Shown here piece after piece: positions 60,394-64,000 of a stretch of DNA of 64,000 nt. Source of the stretch: Paramixta manurensis (GTDB lineage Bacteria; Pseudomonadota; Gammaproteobacteria; Enterobacterales; Enterobacteriaceae); contig NZ_CP054212.1 of assembly GCF_013285385.1 (NCBI RefSeq), positions 1,178,001 to 1,242,000 on the forward strand, in the 5' to 3' direction. The notes under the pieces are model-generated. The model had not been told where the DNA came from and did not search any database. It saw nothing but the letters and a program-made list of their open reading frames with translations. Positions within the stretch are counted from its first letter, which is position 1; each line of letters starts with the position of its first letter. The position numbers and the translations under genes were made by a program.

Positions 60394-60395
60394 GG

Positions 60396-60419
60396 AAAAG
60401 GCCGGTTTACCGGCCTTTT
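60396..60419. terminator. Rho-independent terminator between pgpA and yajO
   Basis: AAAAGGCCGG-TTTA-CCGGCCTTTT is a perfect stem with A and T runs, so it serves both the pgpA operon and convergent yajO. Confidence 0.9.
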
Positions 60420-60426
60420 GTATGCA

Positions 60427-61401
60427 TTACTGAAATCCAACAACATGATGCGGTTGGTAAACGGTTTCCAGTTCCGCCACTTCTTCGGTCGTGAGTTCCA
60501 CCTCGGTAGCTTTAACCAAATCATCCAGTTGCTCCGCGCGTGACGCACCGATAATCGGCGCGGTAACCGCCGGTTTCGTGAGCATCCAGGCTAGCGCCAC
60601 CTGCGCCCGGCTGACGCCTTTATCTTTGGCGATGGTTTCGACGCGTTGAGCGATGGCCGCGTCGTTGTCTTCGCTTTGGCTGTACAAGGTTTTGCCGAAC
60701 TCATCGGATACCGAACGTGCGGTGGTTTCTCCCCATTGACGGGTTAAACGTCCACGTGCCAGCGGGCTCCACGGTAGTACCGCAATGTTCTCCGCCTGAC
60801 ATAACGGGTGCATTTCACGCTCTTCTTCGCGCTGAATCAAATTATATTGATCCTGCATGCTCACAAAGCGTGTCCAGCCGTGAAGATCAGCCGTATATAA
60901 TGCTCTGGCAAACTGCCAGGCGTACATTGATGAGGCGCCGATATAACGCGCTTTACCCGCTTTTACGACATCATGTAACGCTTCCAGCGTCTCTTCCAGC
61001 GGCGTCTCATAATCCCAACGGTGAATTTGCAATAGATCGACATAGTCCATTCCCAGCCGGGTGAGGCTGTCATCAATCGATTGTAAAATATTTTTGCGCG
61101 ACAGGCCGCGTGGTAGGTTGCTCATTTGGTTGTAGACTTTGGTGGCGACGACCACGTCTTCACGTCGAGCATAGTCACGTAGCGCCCGACCGACAATTTC
61201 TTCGCTACTGCCATCAGAATAACTATTCGCGGTGTCAAAAAAGTTAATCCCGGCATCCAGTGCTTGCTTAATTAACGGGCGGCTGCTCTCTTCGGGCAGC
61301 GTCCAGGCATGGGTGCCGCGTTGGGGTTCGCCGAAAGTCATACAGCCAAGACATAGACGTGAAACCGTAAGGTCAGTTGTACCGAGTTGAATGGTGTTCA
61401 T
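60427..61401 (-). CDS. yajO: YajO, aldo-keto reductase
   Basis: A 324-residue AKR. Catalytic residues are in DTANSYSDG (Asp, Tyr), VVATKVY (Lys) and LQIHRWD (His). It is colinear with E. coli YajO (RLCLGCMTFGEP, SMQDQYNLIQREEEREM). YajO is reported to convert ribulose-5-phosphate to 1-deoxyxylulose-5-phosphate, feeding the isoprenoid route next to dxs. Confidence 0.95.
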   Translation of the reverse strand: MNTIQLGTTDLTVSRLCLGCMTFGEPQRGTHAWTLPEESSRPLIKQALDAGINFFDTANSYSDGSSEEIVGRALRDYARREDVVVATKVYNQMSNLPRGLSRKNILQSIDDSLTRLGMDYVDLLQIHRWDYETPLEETLEALHDVVKAGKARYIGASSMYAWQFARALYTADLHGWTRFVSMQDQYNLIQREEEREMHPLCQAENIAVLPWSPLARGRLTRQWGETTARSVSDEFGKTLYSQSEDNDAAIAQRVETIAKDKGVSRAQVALAWMLTKPAVTAPIIGASRAEQLDDLVKATEVELTTEEVAELETVYQPHHVVGFQ

Positions 61402-61519
61402 TACTGCTCCTGCTTGTCAGGGTTAAGCCTAAATGGCTGATGAGGTTTTTATCTACCCTAATCAATAAGCATAGCAGGTGAGCGTGCTCCCCATCGTCGA
61501 TTATGGGGAGCAGAGGGGT

Positions 61520-63385
61520 TTATTGCGCCAGCCAGTCGTCAATTTGTTGCTGAATGCCTGATGCATCCAGCCGATAGTCATGGCGAATTTCGTCTTGCGT
61601 CCCTTGTGGAATAAATTCATCCGGCAAACCGAGATTCAACACTGGCACCGGCGTTCGTTTTGCCATCAGCAACTCGTTTACGCCGCTACCTGCGCCGCCT
61701 TTGATTGCACCTTCCTCAAGCGTAATCAATGATTCATGGGTTGCGGCAAGCTCAAGTATCAGCTTCTCGTCGAGCGGTTTAACGAAACGCATATCCACCA
61801 GTGTGGCATTTAGCGCATCCGCCACGGTCTGTGCTTCCGGCAATAAGGTGCCGAAATTCAGGATCGCCAGTTTCTCGCCCTGACGCTTGGTCACTCCTTT
61901 ACCTAACGGCAGCGCCGCCAGGGGAGCCAGCGTGGCACCGGTACCATTTCCGCGTGGATAACGTACTGCGCTGGGGCCATCATTGCGGTGATAACCGGTA
62001 TATAACATCAGGCGGCACTCATTCTCGTCGCTTGGCGTCATAATCACCATATTAGGAATACAGCGCAGGTAAGCGAGATCGAACGCACCCTGATGGGTTT
62101 GCCCATCCGCGCCCACAATACCGCCGCGATCGATAGCAAACAGCACCGGTAGTTTTTGGATTGCCACATCGTGGATCACTTGATCATAGGCGCGTTGCAG
62201 GAAGGTTGAATAGATGGCGACAATCGGTTTGTAGCCACCGATCGCCAGCCCGGCGGCAAAGGTGACCGCATGTTGCTCGGCGATAGCTACATCAAAATAT
62301 TGCGCCGGGTATTCGCGCGAGAACCCCACCATACCGGACCCTTCACGCATTGCCGGAGTAACCGCCATCAGTTTGTTATCATCGGCAGCCATTTCACACA
62401 GCCAGTTACCGAAAATTTTCGAGTAACTCGGCAAGCCTTCGACGCTTTTGGGCAATAGGCCACTGGCTGGATCAAATTTCGGTACCGCATGCCAGGTGAT
62501 GGGATCTTTTTCGGCTGGCGCGTAGCCTTTGCCTTTTTTGGTCATAATATGCAGAAACTGCGGACCTTTTAAGTCACGCATATTTTTCAGCGTATGCACC
62601 AACGCCAGCACATCATGCCCGTCAACCGGGCCAATATAATTAAACCCTAACTCTTCAAACAGCGTGCCTGGTACCACCATACCTTTCAGGTGCTCTTCCG
62701 TACGCTTGACCAGCTCTTTAATTGGCGGCAGACCAGTAAGGACCTTTTTCCCGCCTTCACGTAGCCGTGCGTAGGTCTTTCCAGACAGGATCTGAGCCAG
62801 ACGATTATTTAGCGCGCCGACGTTTTCGGAAATCGACATTTCGTTATCGTTCAAGACCACCAACAGGTCAGCCTTAATATCGCCCGCGTGATTCATCGCT
62901 TCAAACGCCATCCCGGCGGTAATTGCACCATCGCCGATGACGCAGGCGGTGCGGCGACCTTTGGCTTCTTTCTCAGCGGCGACCGCCATCCCTAGCCCGG
63001 CGCTAATTGAGGTCGAGGAGTGACCGACGCACAGCACGTCATACTCACTCTCTTCCCGCCACGGGAACGGATGCAGACCATTTTTCTGCCGGATAGTACC
63101 AATACGATCACGCCGCCCGGTCAGAATTTTATGCGGATAGGCTTGGTGACCAACATCCCAGACCAAGTGATCAAACGGCGTGTTATACACGTAGTGGAGC
63201 GCAACGGTAAGCTCCACCACGCCAAGGCCAGAGGCGAAATGACCGCTGGAGCGGCTTACGCTATCCAGCAGATATTGGCGCAATTCATCGCAGAGTTTCG
63301 GCAATTTCTCTTTTGGCAATGAACGTAATTCTGTTACCGAGCTTGCCTGCGCCAGCGTTGGGTATTTTGCAATGTCAAAACTCAT
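61520..63385 (-). CDS. dxs: Dxs, 1-deoxy-D-xylulose-5-phosphate synthase
   Basis: A 621-residue thiamine-diphosphate enzyme. ThDP motif GDGAITAGMAFEAMNHAG...LNDNEMSIS, transketolase region RGGIVGADGQTHQGAFD and the end domain are present. First step of the methylerythritol-phosphate isoprenoid pathway. I chose the ATG at 63385 (MSFDIAKYP). It follows ispA on the same strand with a 19-base gap. Confidence 0.97.
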   Translation of the reverse strand: MSFDIAKYPTLAQASSVTELRSLPKEKLPKLCDELRQYLLDSVSRSSGHFASGLGVVELTVALHYVYNTPFDHLVWDVGHQAYPHKILTGRRDRIGTIRQKNGLHPFPWREESEYDVLCVGHSSTSISAGLGMAVAAEKEAKGRRTACVIGDGAITAGMAFEAMNHAGDIKADLLVVLNDNEMSISENVGALNNRLAQILSGKTYARLREGGKKVLTGLPPIKELVKRTEEHLKGMVVPGTLFEELGFNYIGPVDGHDVLALVHTLKNMRDLKGPQFLHIMTKKGKGYAPAEKDPITWHAVPKFDPASGLLPKSVEGLPSYSKIFGNWLCEMAADDNKLMAVTPAMREGSGMVGFSREYPAQYFDVAIAEQHAVTFAAGLAIGGYKPIVAIYSTFLQRAYDQVIHDVAIQKLPVLFAIDRGGIVGADGQTHQGAFDLAYLRCIPNMVIMTPSDENECRLMLYTGYHRNDGPSAVRYPRGNGTGATLAPLAALPLGKGVTKRQGEKLAILNFGTLLPEAQTVADALNATLVDMRFVKPLDEKLILELAATHESLITLEEGAIKGGAGSGVNELLMAKRTPVPVLNLGLPDEFIPQGTQDEIRHDYRLDASGIQQQIDDWLAQ

Positions 63386-63404
63386 CGGAGACTCATCGTG
63401 GAAG

Positions 63405-64000
63405 TTATTTATCGCGTTCAATAATGAAACTCGCCAGCGCTTGTAATGGTTGCGTATTAAATGATTGCGCGGCCAGCGTTTCTAACGCGTTGAGGGATTC
63501 CTGATACAGATCCCATGCTTTGGCTTGGGCATTTTCCAGCCCCATTAATGCCGGATAGGTACTTTTTCCCAAATCCTGATCGGCGCCCTGGCGCTTGCCA
63601 ATCACAGCCGTATCGCCAATGACATCCAGGATATCATCCTGTACCTGAAAGGCGAGGCCGATCGCATTCGCATAGCTATCCAGCGCGGGTAACGCCTGGC
63701 GACCCGTTTCACCCGCCGTCAGAGCGCCTAACCGTACCGCCGCGCGGATAAGTGCGCCGGTTTTAAAACGATGGATCTGCTCAAGCGCGCGCAGATCAAC
63801 CTGTTGACCTTCCGCTGCCAGATCCAATGCCTGCCCGCCGCACATACCGGCCACGCCGCTGGCTTGCGCCAGTTCAGACACCATCGCGAGGCGGTGTTGC
63901 GGCGCCACGCCAGCCATTGGGCCATCGGCAAGCAGAGAAAACGCTAAGGTTTGCAATGCATCACCGGCCAAAATCGCCGTATCCTCGCCAAACTTGATAT
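63405..64000 (-). CDS. ispA: IspA, farnesyl diphosphate synthase (5' end outside window)
   Basis: The frame continues past the right edge, giving about 198 C-terminal residues. The second Asp-rich motif QVQDDILDVIGD, the GMCGGQALDL segment and the KTGALI motif are present; the first Asp-rich motif lies outside the window. It builds geranyl and farnesyl diphosphate from the products of the dxs pathway. It is upstream of dxs in one operon, as in E. coli. Confidence 0.95.
   Translation of the reverse strand, partial: IKFGEDTAILAGDALQTLAFSLLADGPMAGVAPQHRLAMVSELAQASGVAGMCGGQALDLAAEGQQVDLRALEQIHRFKTGALIRAAVRLGALTAGETGRQALPALDSYANAIGLAFQVQDDILDVIGDTAVIGKRQGADQDLGKSTYPALMGLENAQAKAWDLYQESLNALETLAAQSFNTQPLQALASFIIERDK

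Noticed and set aside
1..64000. tRNA, rRNA, insertion sequences, prophage, CRISPR arrays
   Set aside because: No tRNA-like cloverleaf, transposase, integrase or spaced repeat array was seen.

Overview
The window is chromosomal DNA from a member of the Enterobacterales. From about 26 kb to the right end the gene order follows the proC-yaiI-aroL-yaiA-ppnP-rdgC-mak ... sbcCD-phoBR-brnQ-proY ... acpH-queA-tgt-yajC-secDF-yajI-nrdR-ribD-ribH-nusB-thiL-pgpA-yajO-dxs-ispA block of E. coli. Several E. coli neighbours are missing (phoA, aroM, araJ, malZ, tsx, yajD) and others are added: a Rieske reductase pair, a DUF421 pair, a DUF2076 gene, an APH-like kinase, a TolA-C lipoprotein, a PstS-like gene after phoR, ybdG, a peroxiredoxin and kbp. 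This pattern suggests a non-E. coli lineage, perhaps Erwiniaceae such as Pantoea, Mixta or Erwinia. That placement is inference from synteny and protein similarity only. No rRNA, tRNA, insertion sequence, prophage or CRISPR array was seen.

Region 1 (1-10 kb) is accessory sugar metabolism. The first operon has a mannitol-type PTS (EIIA cut by the window edge, and EIICB) around an allulose-6-phosphate-epimerase-like protein, a hexulose-phosphate-isomerase-like SIS protein and a SorD-like dehydrogenase. It looks like uptake of a hexitol and its conversion to fructose-6-phosphate. After a small stretch of hypothetical genes comes a lactose/cellobiose-type PTS (EIIB, EIIC, EIIA) with a GH1 6-phospho-beta-glucosidase and a convergent AscG-like repressor. 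A CRP site and a LacI-family operator lie upstream of the EIIB gene.

Region 2 (10-23 kb) holds a CPBP protease, a 21-residue membrane peptide, an I78-inhibitor lipoprotein, the scsABCD thiol-redox and copper-tolerance operon, a streptothricin-acetyltransferase-like GNAT, an AriR/YmgB-family gene, marC, a cold-shock gene with a long leader, mdtG and lacZ. lacZ stands without lacI or lacY but keeps a recognisable lac operator. Region 3 (22.5-35 kb) carries iraP, psiF, dgcC, the SDR/Rieske pair, proC and the aroL neighbourhood.

Region 4 (35-64 kb) is mostly housekeeping: DNA repair (sbcCD), phosphate sensing (phoBR with its Pho box and a PstS-like protein), amino-acid uptake (brnQ, proY), osmotic protection (ybdG), peroxide defence (a peroxiredoxin with an OxyR-like site), queuosine synthesis (queA, tgt), protein export (yajC-secDF), riboflavin, thiamine, phospholipid and isoprenoid synthesis. 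The points most worth following up are the hexitol operon, the hairpin-capped micropeptide, the orphan lacZ operator, the TolA-C lipoprotein and the phoBR-linked PstS-like protein.
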